Below, piece by piece: positions 24,504-33,200 of a DNA stretch of 55,365 nt. The number at the start of each line of letters is the position of its first letter. Positions within the stretch are counted from its first letter, which is position 1. The stretch is taken from positions 1 through 55,365 of the forward strand of contig NZ_STGH01000007.1 in assembly GCF_005222785.1 (NCBI RefSeq), given 5' to 3'. Source of the stretch: Rhodobacter sp. SY28-1 (GTDB taxonomy: Bacteria; Pseudomonadota; Alphaproteobacteria; Rhodobacterales; Rhodobacteraceae). The notes beneath the pieces were generated by a model. The model saw only the letters and a program-made list of their open reading frames with translations, had not been told where the DNA came from and made no database searches. A program made the translations under genes and the position numbers.

Positions 24504-25442
24504 CGGGCCCTTTCCTCTGGGGGTGATTGTGCCGCGGGGTGCGGCGGCGAAAGCGCGGAAGGCGGTGACGGGATCGGCCACCTCATCGGCAAGACCGGCA
24601 TAAATGGCCGCCTCACCGCGGAAGACGGCGGCCTCCGTGCCCAGCGCCTGGCGTGTGTCCAGGCGGCGGCCACGACCTTCGGCGACGGTTTCGGCGAAGA
24701 GCTGCCGGAGATCCTCAAGTTCGCCCGCGATCCGTGCGCGGACGGCCTCGGGCAGGGGCTGGTAGGGATTGGCGTCGACCTTGCGGGCCCCGGCGTGGAT
24801 TAGTGTGACGGCGATGCCCTTCTGATCGAGCGCCCCGCTCATGTCGCTGTGCATGGCCACGACACCGATGCTGCCGACAGCGCCGGTGCGGGGCAGGATG
24901 ATCCGGTCGGCCTGAGAGGCCAGTGCATAGGCGGCCGAGAGGGCGTGATCGGCGACGAAGGCTTGGACCGGCTTCTGCGCCCTTGCCGCGCGGATGCGAT
25001 CCGCCAGATCGAATGCCCCGGCGACCTCGCCGCCGAAGCTGTCGATATCGAGAGCGATGCCGCGAATGGCGGGGTCGGCCAGCGCCGCCTGCAGCTGCGC
25101 CGCGATCCCCTCGTAGGAGGTCAGGCCGGAGGATTGCCCGATCCAGGCCCCGCGATGCACCAACGTGCCAGCGATCTCGATCACGGCGATCCCGTCGACG
25201 ACTGCAAAGGGCTGGCCGCCGTTTCGCGCCTGGCGGTTGGTCAGGTCGTCGCCAAAGAACGAGGCGCGGGCAGGCAGGGTGGCGGTGGCTTGATCCTCGG
25301 TCGTGACCTCCAGCCCCTCGACGCTGATTTCCCTGCCGGTGATCCGAGGACCAAGCCCGGTTAGGAAAGCCAGCGCCTTGGCAGGATCAACCATCAGCGG
25401 CGTGTTGAAAACGCGCTGGGCGATCTGGGTGTGGTGCATCAT
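24132..25442 (-). CDS. S49-family capsid maturation protease (gpC-like)
   Basis: A 436-aa protein; the ATG at 25442 overlaps the portal stop (ATGA), with GGAGG-like bases upstream. Residues 80-300 are an S49/SppA protease with nucleophile S169 (DHALSAAYALAS), general base K221 (GARKVDANPY), the DIDSFGGEV loop at 132-140 and the GSIGVV segment at 190-195. It cleaves scaffold and portal in the prohead. Residues 314-436 form an Ala/Pro-rich helical scaffold region that can also start on its own. Confidence 0.88.
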   Translation of the reverse strand: MMHHTQIAQRVFNTPLMVDPAKALAFLTGLGPRITGREISVEGLEVTTEDQATATLPARASFFGDDLTNRQARNGGQPFAVVDGIAVIEIAGTLVHRGAWIGQSSGLTSYEGIAAQLQAALADPAIRGIALDIDSFGGEVAGAFDLADRIRAARAQKPVQAFVADHALSAAYALASQADRIILPRTGAVGSIGVVAMHSDMSGALDQKGIAVTLIHAGARKVDANPYQPLPEAVRARIAGELEDLRQLFAETVAEGRGRRLDTRQALGTEAAVFRGEAAIYAGLADEVADPVTAFRAFAAAPRGTITPRGKGPMMNTAPEDHAQPPAAPAASTPPEPAAPAAVAPPQTEATPSVEAIRAEAAEVAQVCAQAARLGVQIDAADAVAKGVKPEALRAKVLADLAARSDAAGIIATAPATGAKESPIVAAAKKSAAASR

Positions 25443-26950
25443 GCATCCTCCGCGGGCCGGTGTTCCCGGTCCTCGCCATCGTCGTTCTCTCGCTGGTCCT
25501 CTCTGGCAGGGTCCGTTTCGCTGCCCTGATCCTCGCGGCTCCCACTCGCCGCCTGTGCCGGGGATCCCGGCCGCCGGAAGTCGAGACCCAGCTCGGCCTC
25601 GCGTTTCCGTTCTGCCGCGATTTCGCGGTCGACCTGCTCTGCGTCGTAGCCGCGTTCGGCGATGGCCTGTGTGCGGGATTTCAGGCCCGCTTCGATCTGC
25701 AGGATCTCGGCCGAGGCATCCTTGGCGGGGTCGATCCAGTCCCATTTCGTGGGGAGCCAGTCACAGGCAAGGTATGCGGGCCGGTCGCTGGCATAGCCCG
25801 GCAGGTCGATGGCGCCCGCCAGCACCGCCATGTCCATCCAGCGCGTCCAGACCGTACGGCAGAGCTGATAGACCATGACCGAATGCTGGAAGGCCGAGAT
25901 GCGGCGGCGGAAGTCGACCAGCGCGATCCGCGTGTTTGAGAAGTTCCCCTTGGCGGTGTCACCGGTCAGGTAGCCATAGGGCACGCCCAGCGCCGCGCCG
26001 ATCTGCAATAGCGTGCGGTACTGGAAGGGTTCATAGGTGCTGCCCGAGTCCGGGGTGGATGGCGTGGTGACATCCTCTCCGGGGTCCAGTCGCACCACCT
26101 GGCCCGGTTCGACCTCCAGATCGTCCTCTGCCGGATCGAGGGCGGTTTCTGGCGCAGGCGAGGTGATGAACATGGCGAACATCGCCGCGGTCTTTTTCCG
26201 CTCCAGTTCCGCATCGTCGTAGAGATCGAGGGTGAAGAGCTTCACCACGGCCGCGGCAAAGCGCGACACGCCCCGCAGCTGTCCCGCCTCGACCGGGTCC
26301 AGAATGTGGATCACCTCCGAGGCTGGAACCCGCACCGTCTCGCCCGCCAGCCCCGGATCGGTCATGTCGCCAGGGTGGCGGCGCAGGAAGTGATAGGCGA
26401 CGCGGCGGCCGATCCCGTCGAACTCGATGCCCTGCCGGATCGATCCCGCGCCCGGAAGGACGCGGGTCATGTCCTGGGGCAGCATCTCCGAGGGCAGCAT
26501 CTGCAGCTGCATCGGCACCGTCAGTCCATCTTCGGGGCGGCGGGTGCGAATGCGCAGGAAGACCTCGCCTGCGAGGAACACCTCCCGCGCCGCCCGGCGC
26601 TGGAGGCCGAAGAAGTCGGTCAGACCCTCGGCATCGGCCTCGTCCGTCCAGGCGAGCCAGAGCTTTTGCAACTCCTCCTTCTTCGCGGCCTCGGCGATCT
26701 TGGATGAAGGCTTGATCCCGTCGCCGACGACATGGTTGGCAAAGGCATCGACCGCGTTCGCGGCATAGCCGTTGTTCCGGACCAGCCAGCGGGCCCGGGC
26801 GGTGATGGTCTCGCCCGAGGCAGCGATCAGCGTGTTCACATGGGCCCGGGTGGCGCGGAAGCCGCGCATGCGCCGGTGGGATTGCGCCGCGTCGAACCCG
26901 CCGATGATGCTGCCAAGGCGCTGACGGAAGGCATCCAGCACCATGGTCAC
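25439..26950 (-). CDS. Portal protein (lambda gpB family)
   Basis: A 503-aa protein with gpB-family features. The N-terminus has RGFRATRAHVNTLIAASGET, then ITARARWLVRNNGYAANAVD, AFANHVVGDGIKPSS, QRRAAREVFLAGEVFLRIR and VIHILDPVEAGQLRGVSRFA. The C-terminal 45 residues are Glu/Asp/Arg-rich. Twelve copies form the DNA entry ring of the head. Coupled at both ends through ATGA-type overlaps. Confidence 0.9.
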   Translation of the reverse strand: MTMVLDAFRQRLGSIIGGFDAAQSHRRMRGFRATRAHVNTLIAASGETITARARWLVRNNGYAANAVDAFANHVVGDGIKPSSKIAEAAKKEELQKLWLAWTDEADAEGLTDFFGLQRRAAREVFLAGEVFLRIRTRRPEDGLTVPMQLQMLPSEMLPQDMTRVLPGAGSIRQGIEFDGIGRRVAYHFLRRHPGDMTDPGLAGETVRVPASEVIHILDPVEAGQLRGVSRFAAAVVKLFTLDLYDDAELERKKTAAMFAMFITSPAPETALDPAEDDLEVEPGQVVRLDPGEDVTTPSTPDSGSTYEPFQYRTLLQIGAALGVPYGYLTGDTAKGNFSNTRIALVDFRRRISAFQHSVMVYQLCRTVWTRWMDMAVLAGAIDLPGYASDRPAYLACDWLPTKWDWIDPAKDASAEILQIEAGLKSRTQAIAERGYDAEQVDREIAAERKREAELGLDFRRPGSPAQAASGSREDQGSETDPAREDQRENDDGEDREHRPAEDA

Positions 26951-27159
26951 AGACCCTTGTTGGCGACGGTGCCCCAGCGGCGGCGACGCGGCGTGGCAGA
27001 GGCGGTAGCAATTCGGCCCTCCAGATCCCGGATCGCCGCCGCCAGTTCTGCGTCCGAGCCATAGGTCACGGTCTTGCCGTCGTAGCTGACGCTGCGCAGC
27101 CCGGCGAAGCGGGCTTCCTGCAGCGCCGTGAGCAGGGCCTGCATGCGTTCCAGGTCCAT
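26947..27159 (-). CDS. gpW-like head-tail joining protein
   Basis: A 70-aa protein from the ATG at 27159, which overlaps the terminase stop (ATGA). It reads MDLERMQALLTALQEARFAG, then VSYDGKTVTYGSDAELAAAI and DLEGRIATA, the gpW pattern. In lambda, gpW binds the portal before gpFII and the tail attach. It is small, with a basic C-terminus. Confidence 0.8.
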   Translation of the reverse strand: MDLERMQALLTALQEARFAGLRSVSYDGKTVTYGSDAELAAAIRDLEGRIATASATPRRRRWGTVANKGL

Positions 27160-29210
27160 CAGTCCCTCATGAAGTTCGGGGTGTAGGCCCGCCGTTTCCG
27201 GCGCGGCGTGGTCAGGGTTCCGGCCTTGGGCTGGGTCGGATCGGGTGGTGTGGCGTCCGTCGCGACCGCCGCAGGCATGCGCGTTTCCACGCCCGCCTGT
27301 GCCTCGAGCCGCCGCCAGGTCGCCTCGTCCCATCGGTCGGCGCCGAGGATCCACGCCGCGGCGCGAGCGTAGACCCGGCAGTCCAGCGCCTCGTTTCGCT
27401 CGCGCATCTTCTGCCATTCTTGATGGGCATAGCCGCGCTTGTTGCGGATCGTGACCAGCTGTTCGGCCACCAGCTGCTTCAGCCATTCGGTGTCCGCCCA
27501 GCTTGGGGTGTGCACGGTCCCCGGCGCATCGAGGATGCCCAGCGCCCGGTCCTCATCTGACGGCCGTTCGATCCGCAGAAAGCGGTAGGTTTCGGCCTTG
27601 AAGGTCGCGGTCGCCACCGACCAGAGCCGAGCACCGCGCCGCAGGCGTTTGCCGCCGATGGTCGCATCGACATAGGTCGGGCCCGACACAGGGGCGGCGC
27701 GGTTGAAACCCTCGAGACCCTTCAGCGGCGCCACCTGTTCGAACCCGACCTTGCGCGACCAGGCATAGACCGCCGCGGCCTCATAGCCGGTGTCGATACC
27801 GAACCGCGCCACAGTCATGAAGGCGCCGTTGGCATGTTGCCAGCTGCGTCCGAGCAAGGCGGTCAGCTTGTCCCAGGCGGCCGGATCATCAGGTCCGCCC
27901 GGGATCACGATGTGATCGACGAGCCAGCTTTCCATGCCCCGGCCCCAGGCCCAGATATCGACTTCGATCCGGTCCCTCTGCACATCGGCCCCGGCGGTCA
28001 GGAACAGCCCTGCCGCAGGCACCGTGCCCGGCTTCCACGATTCCCGCCGATCCGCCAGCCGCTGCCATTCCGGCGCGTCGCCGCTTTCAACCCAAGTCTC
28101 GCCCAGCAGCGTGTTGCGCGCGGCGCGCAGCGTCTCGTCCGACCCTTGGGCCGCCAGCCATTCCCGGGCGACGTCGGACCAGCTTTTCCAGCCCAAGGGC
28201 GAATAGAGCGCCGAGAGGTGGAAGCCGATGGCCTTCGGATCCTTGGACACGGCTGTTGCCCGCCATTCCCCCTTGGCCAGCATCTCCGTCTTGTGGTGCT
28301 CGGCGATTGGGCGTTCGCAGCCCTCGCAGTGGTAGGCAGCAGTCTCCGGCTTCCCCTTGGCCCAGCGCAGCCGGTCGAACTGCAGCCATTGCATCGCCCC
28401 GCAATGCGGGCAGGGGACGAAGTAGCGCCGCTGGTCGGACGCCTCGAACTCGCGCTCGATCCGGCTCAGCCCCCGGATCGTCGGGGTCGAGACCATGAAC
28501 ACCTTGCGCCGGTGCGAGAAAGTCGTCGTCCGGGCCTCGGCCAGCGTGACCGGATCGCCTTCCTCGTCAGCCGAGGCCGGATAGGCGTCGACCTCGTCGA
28601 GGAAAACATAACGCGCGGGCATCGACCGCAGACCGGTCGCCGAGTTGGCTCCGGTCAGCACGAGGATGCCGCCGGGGAATTCCTTCGACAGCATCGAATT
28701 GCCCGCATCGCGCGACCGTGCCGGGTTCACCCGCTCGCGCAGCGCCGGGCTGTCCGCGATCAAGGGATCAAGACGGCCACGAGACGTCCGCTTCGCCAGT
28801 TCCAGGCTCGGCAGCACCGCCAGCATCGGCCCCGGCGCGTGGTGGATGACGAAGCCGATCCAGTTGTTGCCTGCTTCCGTCGCTCCGACCTGCGCCGCCT
28901 TCATGAAGGTGATGCGCTGGGCGGGATGGCCGGGCGACAGCGCATCCATGATCTCGCGCAGATAGGGCGCGCGGGCGGTGCGATACCGCCCCGGCTCCGC
29001 CGCGCCGCGCGACGACAGCCAGCGATGCTGATCCGCCCACTCCGACACCGTCAGGTTTGGGTCGGGACGCATCCCCTGACGCCAGACCCGTAGCAGGTCT
29101 TCGGCGCCGTCGAAGCCGAGGTCGAGGTCGGCCGCTAGGTCGTTGTGATCTTCCTCATCATGCAAGAGAGACCCGGAGGTCGGCGAGGGCGTCGAGCTGT
29201 TCGCGGACAT
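27159..29210 (-). CDS. Terminase large subunit (gpA family)
   Basis: A 683-aa gpA-type terminase. The ATPase has a Walker A-like KAAQVGATEAG at 104-114 and Walker B VFLDEVD at 202-208. A zinc ribbon is formed by C267, C270, C295 and C298. The nuclease domain follows (FGIDTGYEAAAVYAW near 455; RGYAHQEWQKMRERNEALDC near 600). It packages DNA and cuts concatemers, probably at cos sites as in lambda. It overlaps the small subunit gene by about 53 bp. Confidence 0.92.
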   Translation of the reverse strand: MSANSSTPSPTSGSLLHDEEDHNDLAADLDLGFDGAEDLLRVWRQGMRPDPNLTVSEWADQHRWLSSRGAAEPGRYRTARAPYLREIMDALSPGHPAQRITFMKAAQVGATEAGNNWIGFVIHHAPGPMLAVLPSLELAKRTSRGRLDPLIADSPALRERVNPARSRDAGNSMLSKEFPGGILVLTGANSATGLRSMPARYVFLDEVDAYPASADEEGDPVTLAEARTTTFSHRRKVFMVSTPTIRGLSRIEREFEASDQRRYFVPCPHCGAMQWLQFDRLRWAKGKPETAAYHCEGCERPIAEHHKTEMLAKGEWRATAVSKDPKAIGFHLSALYSPLGWKSWSDVAREWLAAQGSDETLRAARNTLLGETWVESGDAPEWQRLADRRESWKPGTVPAAGLFLTAGADVQRDRIEVDIWAWGRGMESWLVDHIVIPGGPDDPAAWDKLTALLGRSWQHANGAFMTVARFGIDTGYEAAAVYAWSRKVGFEQVAPLKGLEGFNRAAPVSGPTYVDATIGGKRLRRGARLWSVATATFKAETYRFLRIERPSDEDRALGILDAPGTVHTPSWADTEWLKQLVAEQLVTIRNKRGYAHQEWQKMRERNEALDCRVYARAAAWILGADRWDEATWRRLEAQAGVETRMPAAVATDATPPDPTQPKAGTLTTPRRKRRAYTPNFMRD

Positions 29211-29694
29211 GGGCTTCCAGCACCCTCTGCATGATCGCGGTCTCGATCGTCACCGATGCCCCGGATTGCCGTTCCACCTCCGCCATGATCTGCGCCGCCA
29301 TAAGTGCTGCCACCTGTCCGGGCCAGGTCACCCAGACATCCCGTTCCTGCCGCGCCAGGCGGAAGACGAGGGTCTCCGCCCGCGCGCGGTCGACCAGCGC
29401 GCCCTTCTTCTTCTGCACCGCCAGTTGGCGTTCCTGGGCCGCATAGACCGTGAGTGCCGTGCGCGCCTTGATATAGGATGTCGTCTCGCCCGGGCTGCTG
29501 GACAGCCCGTCGCCACCCAGCGACCGGCGCTGCTGGTCCGGGTCCGTCATCTCCGCCCGCCGCACGTCCGAGGCCGCGGCGTTGATCGACCCGTCGTCAT
29601 GGACCACCAGCCGCCCGTTCTTCCGCGCCTTCTGCACCCCGCCGCGGGACAGGCCGGAATGCGCCGCGTACTCCCGCTCGCTCATGCCTTTCAT
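29158..29694 (-). CDS. Terminase small subunit (Nu1-like)
   Basis: A 178-aa protein. The N-terminus has a helix-turn-helix (SEREYAAHSGLSRGGVQKAR followed by the KNGRLVV wing) like the Nu1 DNA-binding domain. A long helical C-terminal half follows (YIKARTALTVYAAQERQLAV). It recognises the packaging site and hands DNA to the large subunit. Upstream lies a short divergent region before the rightward genes. Confidence 0.82.
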   Translation of the reverse strand: MKGMSEREYAAHSGLSRGGVQKARKNGRLVVHDDGSINAAASDVRRAEMTDPDQQRRSLGGDGLSSSPGETTSYIKARTALTVYAAQERQLAVQKKKGALVDRARAETLVFRLARQERDVWVTWPGQVAALMAAQIMAEVERQSGASVTIETAIMQRVLEAHVREQLDALADLRVSLA

Positions 29695-29783
29695 GGCGCA
29701 GATAATCCGATCAAGCCAATGATATTGCCTGGTATTCAGTTGATTAGAGGGCGCGGCAGAGCGACTCTGATCGCAAGGAAACG

Positions 29784-30038
29784 ATGCAACTCACCGATGG
29801 ATGCCCCGCCATGACGATCAGCCGCGCCGCCTCGAACGACAAAGCCCTCGACGCCTTCATCGCTGCCAAGGCCGAGATCGACGTGATGCTGGAGCGCCTG
29901 AAGACCCTCAGCGACGACCATTTCGAGACCAACCCCGACGAGATCCATTGGGGGCATGTCGGCACCCTGAAGCACTACGCGGGCCTGCTGCGCCAGATCA
30001 CCGACAGCGCCTTCAAGGAAGGCGAACACGCCGCCTGA
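29784..30038 (+). CDS. Small conserved acidic protein, unknown
   Basis: An 84-aa protein, mostly helical (DKALDAFIAAKAEIDVMLER, then LSDDHFETNPDEIHWGHVG). I take the ATG at 29784 because AAGGAA precedes it; the ATG at 29811 has no visible site. It resembles small proteins common in Rhodobacterales phages and plasmids, with no assigned function. It is divergent from the terminase operon. Confidence 0.7.
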   Translation: MQLTDGCPAMTISRAASNDKALDAFIAAKAEIDVMLERLKTLSDDHFETNPDEIHWGHVGTLKHYAGLLRQITDSAFKEGEHAA

Positions 30039-30061
30039 CGCACCCACGCGGCACGACGGCC

Positions 30062-30081
30062 GCCCCGTCCGACGACGGGGC
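30062..30081. other. GC-rich hairpin between small genes
   Basis: A perfect 8-bp stem (GCCCCGTC/GACGGGGC) with a four-base loop lies 24 bases after the preceding stop. No T-run follows, so it is either a weak terminator or a mRNA-stabilising structure. Confidence 0.35.
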
Positions 30082-30133
30082 TTGCCTCCGTAGAAGGCCC
30101 GCAGATCGCGCGCCCAAAGCCAAGGAGGCCCCG

Positions 30134-30691
30134 ATGACCACCCCATCCGACACCCAGTCCCTGATCCTGTCCCGCGCCGCGACCCGACCGGGGAACCTCG
30201 CGCTGCCGCTGCCCGAGGGGCTGGTCGGCGCTGCCGCCAAGATGGTGGTCGGCAAGATGATCGCCCGCGGCTGGCTCGAGGAGGTCGAGGCCAACCTACG
30301 TCGAGGCGAGCCGATGTGGCGCGAGACCGGCGACGGCCACGGCACCACGCTGATCGCGACCGAGGCCGGGCTGGATGCCATCGGGATCGAGCCGGTGGTG
30401 GCCAGCGCCGTCACCAGTGCGCGGAATGCGAAGCCGAAGCCGGAACTGGCGCAAACGCCTGACGATGCGGCTAAACCAGCGGCAATCCGCGCTGGCACCA
30501 AGCAGGCGCTAATCATCGACATGCTGCAGCGCCCCGAGGGTGTGACAGTCTTAGAGATGGTCGAGGCCACCGGATGGATGGCCCACACTGTCAGGGGTTC
30601 GATTTCTGGCGCCCTGAAGAAGAAGTTGGGCCTGCCTATCAATGGCGAGAAGGTCGAGGGCAGGGGAACTGTTTATCGCATCGTCCGTTAG
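30134..30691 (+). CDS. DUF3489-domain protein
   Basis: A 185-aa protein starting after AAGGAGG. Residues about 105-185 form the DUF3489 domain, a winged-helix-like unit (TKQALIIDMLQRPEGVTVLE, then MAHTVRGSISGALKKKLGL). Residues 1-80 form another helical domain (LILSRAATRPGNLALPLPEG). DUF3489 proteins are frequent in alphaproteobacterial phages and are presumed DNA-binding. It is likely co-transcribed with the small gene before it. Confidence 0.8.
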   Translation: MTTPSDTQSLILSRAATRPGNLALPLPEGLVGAAAKMVVGKMIARGWLEEVEANLRRGEPMWRETGDGHGTTLIATEAGLDAIGIEPVVASAVTSARNAKPKPELAQTPDDAAKPAAIRAGTKQALIIDMLQRPEGVTVLEMVEATGWMAHTVRGSISGALKKKLGLPINGEKVEGRGTVYRIVR

Positions 30692-30735
30692 GCACAGTTT
30701 GGGGTCTGAGCCAAACGAGTTTCAGTAACGCGTGC

Positions 30736-31356
30736 CTATGTGCACAGGCCAGCCCATGGGCGAACATGCCGCCACCACTCCAAAGGTGTAAGAATCCTGA
30801 TCGGCAATAGCCTCAATTGATCACGCTTCTTGATAATTGTCCGTCGGTCTCTGGTGCAGAAAACATCACATTCGAGGCCGACGGCATTTCCAATCAGCTC
30901 CCGATCTGCCTTGTCAGGCAATCGGTTGGTGAATGAAGCATCGATCAAACGCCGCCCGACCACTGAGGCGTATGCGTTTGCTTCGTCTTCAGGGTAGATC
31001 AACTCTACTGCGAAGTCTCGCAGCCGCTGGCGATGTTCGGGATCAGGCGTATTGTCAACTTCATCCAGTGTCTTGCGGGATGCCATTATCGCCCAATTTG
31101 CCCGCCTTCCAACGTAGAAGATGTGCATCAGCGCTTCGATGTCCTCAGCAAGCATTGCGTCTCCGAGCTCGGGTAGCGGCTGCTGTTCGAAAATCTGGTC
31201 TGGGTAGTTGACGAGCAGGTTCACCACATTCGTGTCGAGAAATATCCGTCTAGGCACTGCCTCATAGGGGTAGGCCCTGCAGTCCGCACTGTGTTCGGCC
31301 TCACTGCGATACAGTATCCAGCGCTTCCGGGTTTCGTCCCAATGCTCGATGCCCAA
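30736..31356 (-). CDS. PIN-domain protein
   Basis: A 206-aa protein. Residues 37-175 look like a PIN nuclease: D41 in RIFLDTNVVN, acidic residues at 148-152 (DKADRE) and D170 (CTRDRR). PIN proteins are metal-dependent RNases, often toxins, but no antitoxin gene is visible beside it. The start is a TTG at 31356 with no clear ribosome site, so the first 30 residues are uncertain. It is divergent from a PD-(D/E)XK-type gene only 65 bases away. Confidence 0.65.
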   Translation of the reverse strand: MGIEHWDETRKRWILYRSEAEHSADCRAYPYEAVPRRIFLDTNVVNLLVNYPDQIFEQQPLPELGDAMLAEDIEALMHIFYVGRRANWAIMASRKTLDEVDNTPDPEHRQRLRDFAVELIYPEDEANAYASVVGRRLIDASFTNRLPDKADRELIGNAVGLECDVFCTRDRRTIIKKRDQLRLLPIRILTPLEWWRHVRPWAGLCT

Positions 31357-31421
31357 ATGTGTTACCCGCTCGACCGACCCTTACGGTGGTCAGAGTAGCA
31401 TCGGTCAGTTATTGCTGCACC

Positions 31422-31856
31422 ATGGAGGTGGACCCTTTGCGAAAATTATCCCATCAACAGGCCGGAACTCTCGGTGAATTGCTTGCCTTGGCGAAGCTGA
31501 ACACGCTTGGGCTTGCTGCCTACATCAGTCCCGAGGGCGCGCCCGGACACGATCTGATTGTGATCGTCAATGGGGAGGCAAAATCCATCGAGGTAAAGAC
31601 CCGGCAGTTTCTTGAGCGGCCGACTGAGATCGGTCGCTGGCCCGTCGATCTTGGTACAAAGGGCGAAGCGGACTTTTTTCTTTTCGTCGAACTCGACCTC
31701 AGAACAATGACGCCAACCTTCTATCTGCTAAGCAATGCCCAAGCGCGTGCTACGAACCGGATTAGTGCTGGTTCCGGTATGGGTAATTGCTACCCGGCGC
31801 ATGTGCGAAGGCTGATAGCCCCGAATGATTTCTCTCCTCTCCTTGCTGGAATCTGA
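31422..31856 (+). CDS. PD-(D/E)XK nuclease-like protein
   Basis: About 144 aa from the ATG at 31422. The core reads E19 (GTLGELLALAKLNTLGL), D44 (APGHDLIVIVNG) and E57-V-K59 (KSIEVKTR), the PD-(D/E)XK signature. The rest is compact, so it is a minimal nuclease domain and could be Holliday-junction-resolvase-like or a defence effector. It is divergent from the PIN gene and convergent with the methyltransferase genes. Confidence 0.65.
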   Translation: MEVDPLRKLSHQQAGTLGELLALAKLNTLGLAAYISPEGAPGHDLIVIVNGEAKSIEVKTRQFLERPTEIGRWPVDLGTKGEADFFLFVELDLRTMTPTFYLLSNAQARATNRISAGSGMGNCYPAHVRRLIAPNDFSPLLAGI

Positions 31857-31871
31857 GCGCGCTCGGTTCGA

Positions 31872-33200
31872 TCAAATCTCCAGCCGTTCTGCTTGTCTCT
31901 TCGTCGCCATCTCCCACCTCCGCACGGCGACGTCGCAGTAGACCGGGTCCAGCTCCACCGCACAGCAGCGCCGCCCGGTGCGTTCGGCGGCGATCAGCTG
32001 TGTGCCGGAGCCGCAGAAGGGTTCGAACACCAAGTCGCCGGGATCGGTGAAGGCCTCCAGCACCGCCTCGACCAGCGCCACCGGGAACACGGCCGGGTGC
32101 GATCCGGCCGCGCCCAGCCCGCCCTTGTGGCGCATGATCCGAAAGACGCTGTCCGGAATGCGGTGGCTCTGGATCGCGTTGCCGTAGCCGGTCTTGCGAT
32201 GGACCGTGCCGTCGGCCCCGCGCAGGCCGCCGCCGCCGAGGCTTTCGCCTGCGTGCTTGCTCTCGACCGTCTTGTTCGGCTTCCGGGGCTGGCGGTTGAA
32301 GTGGAAGATGAATTCGTGCGAGGGTGCGAGGCGGCCGTTCCAGTCGCCGGGCAGGCCGGGCCCCTGGTCCCAGACATACCAGCCGAACCGCCGCCAGCCC
32401 TGCGCGCGCATCCAGTCGAGCCACCGCTCCCAATAGGGAATCCACTCACCATCGCGATGCACAAGGCCGAGGTTGACCAGCAGCTGTGCATTGGCGGTGA
32501 CGGGCGCCGCGGCGAAGACGCCCTGTAAGAGCGCGTCCCAATCGCCGACCTTTTCCTTCGCCACGCCATAGTCGCGCTGCTGCGCGTAGGGCGGTGAGGT
32601 GAACAGAAGCGAGGCCTGCGCCCCGTCCATCAGCCGTGCGACCACGGCCGGGTCGGTTGCATCGCCGCAGATCAACCGGTGGTCGCCCAGCGCCCAGATA
32701 TCGCCGGGGCGGGTGATCGGTTCGGCCGGTGCCTCGGGGATGGTGTCGGCTGCGTCATCGTCGATGGGCGCGCGGTCGTCGGCATCGTGCAGCAGCGCGT
32801 CCAGTTCATCCTCGGGGATCCCGATCAGCCCGAGGTCGAAATCCTCCGCCATCAGCCCGCGCAACTCCTCGAGCAGCAGCGCCTCGTCCCATTCGCCCAG
32901 TTCCGTCAGCTTGTTGTCGGCGATCCGGTACGCCCGCCGCTGTGCCTCGGTCAGATGGCCCAGCACGATGACCGGCGCCTCGGCCAGCCCCAGTTGCGTG
33001 GCGGCCAGGACCCGGCCATGGCCCGCGATCAACTCGCCGTCTGCGGCGACGAGGCAGGGGACCGTCCAGCCGAACTCGGCCATGCTGGCGGCAATCTTCG
33101 CCACCTGGTTGGCATCGTGGGTCTTGGCGTTGCGGGCATAGGGCCGGAGACGGGCCAGCGGCCAGTGTTCGATCCGGCCGGGCAGGAGGGGCGCGTTCAT
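31872..33200 (-). CDS. ParB-domain DNA methyltransferase 1
   Basis: A 442-aa protein. Residues 1-110 are a ParB/Srx-like domain (RLRPYARNAKTHDANQVAKI, GHGRVLAAT). Residues 190-430 are a beta-type amino-methyltransferase with TSPPY near 217-221 (motif IV) and FCGSGTQLIAAERTGRR near 393-409 (motif I), so it methylates adenine N6 or cytosine N4. The target site is unknown. No cognate restriction gene adjoins it. It overlaps the paralogue by four bases (ATGA). Confidence 0.88.
   Translation of the reverse strand: MNAPLLPGRIEHWPLARLRPYARNAKTHDANQVAKIAASMAEFGWTVPCLVAADGELIAGHGRVLAATQLGLAEAPVIVLGHLTEAQRRAYRIADNKLTELGEWDEALLLEELRGLMAEDFDLGLIGIPEDELDALLHDADDRAPIDDDAADTIPEAPAEPITRPGDIWALGDHRLICGDATDPAVVARLMDGAQASLLFTSPPYAQQRDYGVAKEKVGDWDALLQGVFAAAPVTANAQLLVNLGLVHRDGEWIPYWERWLDWMRAQGWRRFGWYVWDQGPGLPGDWNGRLAPSHEFIFHFNRQPRKPNKTVESKHAGESLGGGGLRGADGTVHRKTGYGNAIQSHRIPDSVFRIMRHKGGLGAAGSHPAVFPVALVEAVLEAFTDPGDLVFEPFCGSGTQLIAAERTGRRCCAVELDPVYCDVAVRRWEMATKRQAERLEI

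Noticed and set aside
23235-24803. Long rightward open frame opposite capsid and protease genes
   Set aside because: Gly/Asp/Arg-rich shadow of well identified capsid genes.
27834-29093. Rightward open frame opposite the terminase gene
   Set aside because: Antisense shadow; the terminase on the other strand has all motifs.
4443-29694. Gene transfer agent rather than phage
   Set aside because: DUF2163-type tail genes recall gene transfer agents, but integrase, att repeats, a lambda-type terminase and a replication module show a real temperate phage.
30062-30081. Hairpin as a rho-independent terminator
   Set aside because: The stem is good but no T-run follows; kept only as a hairpin.
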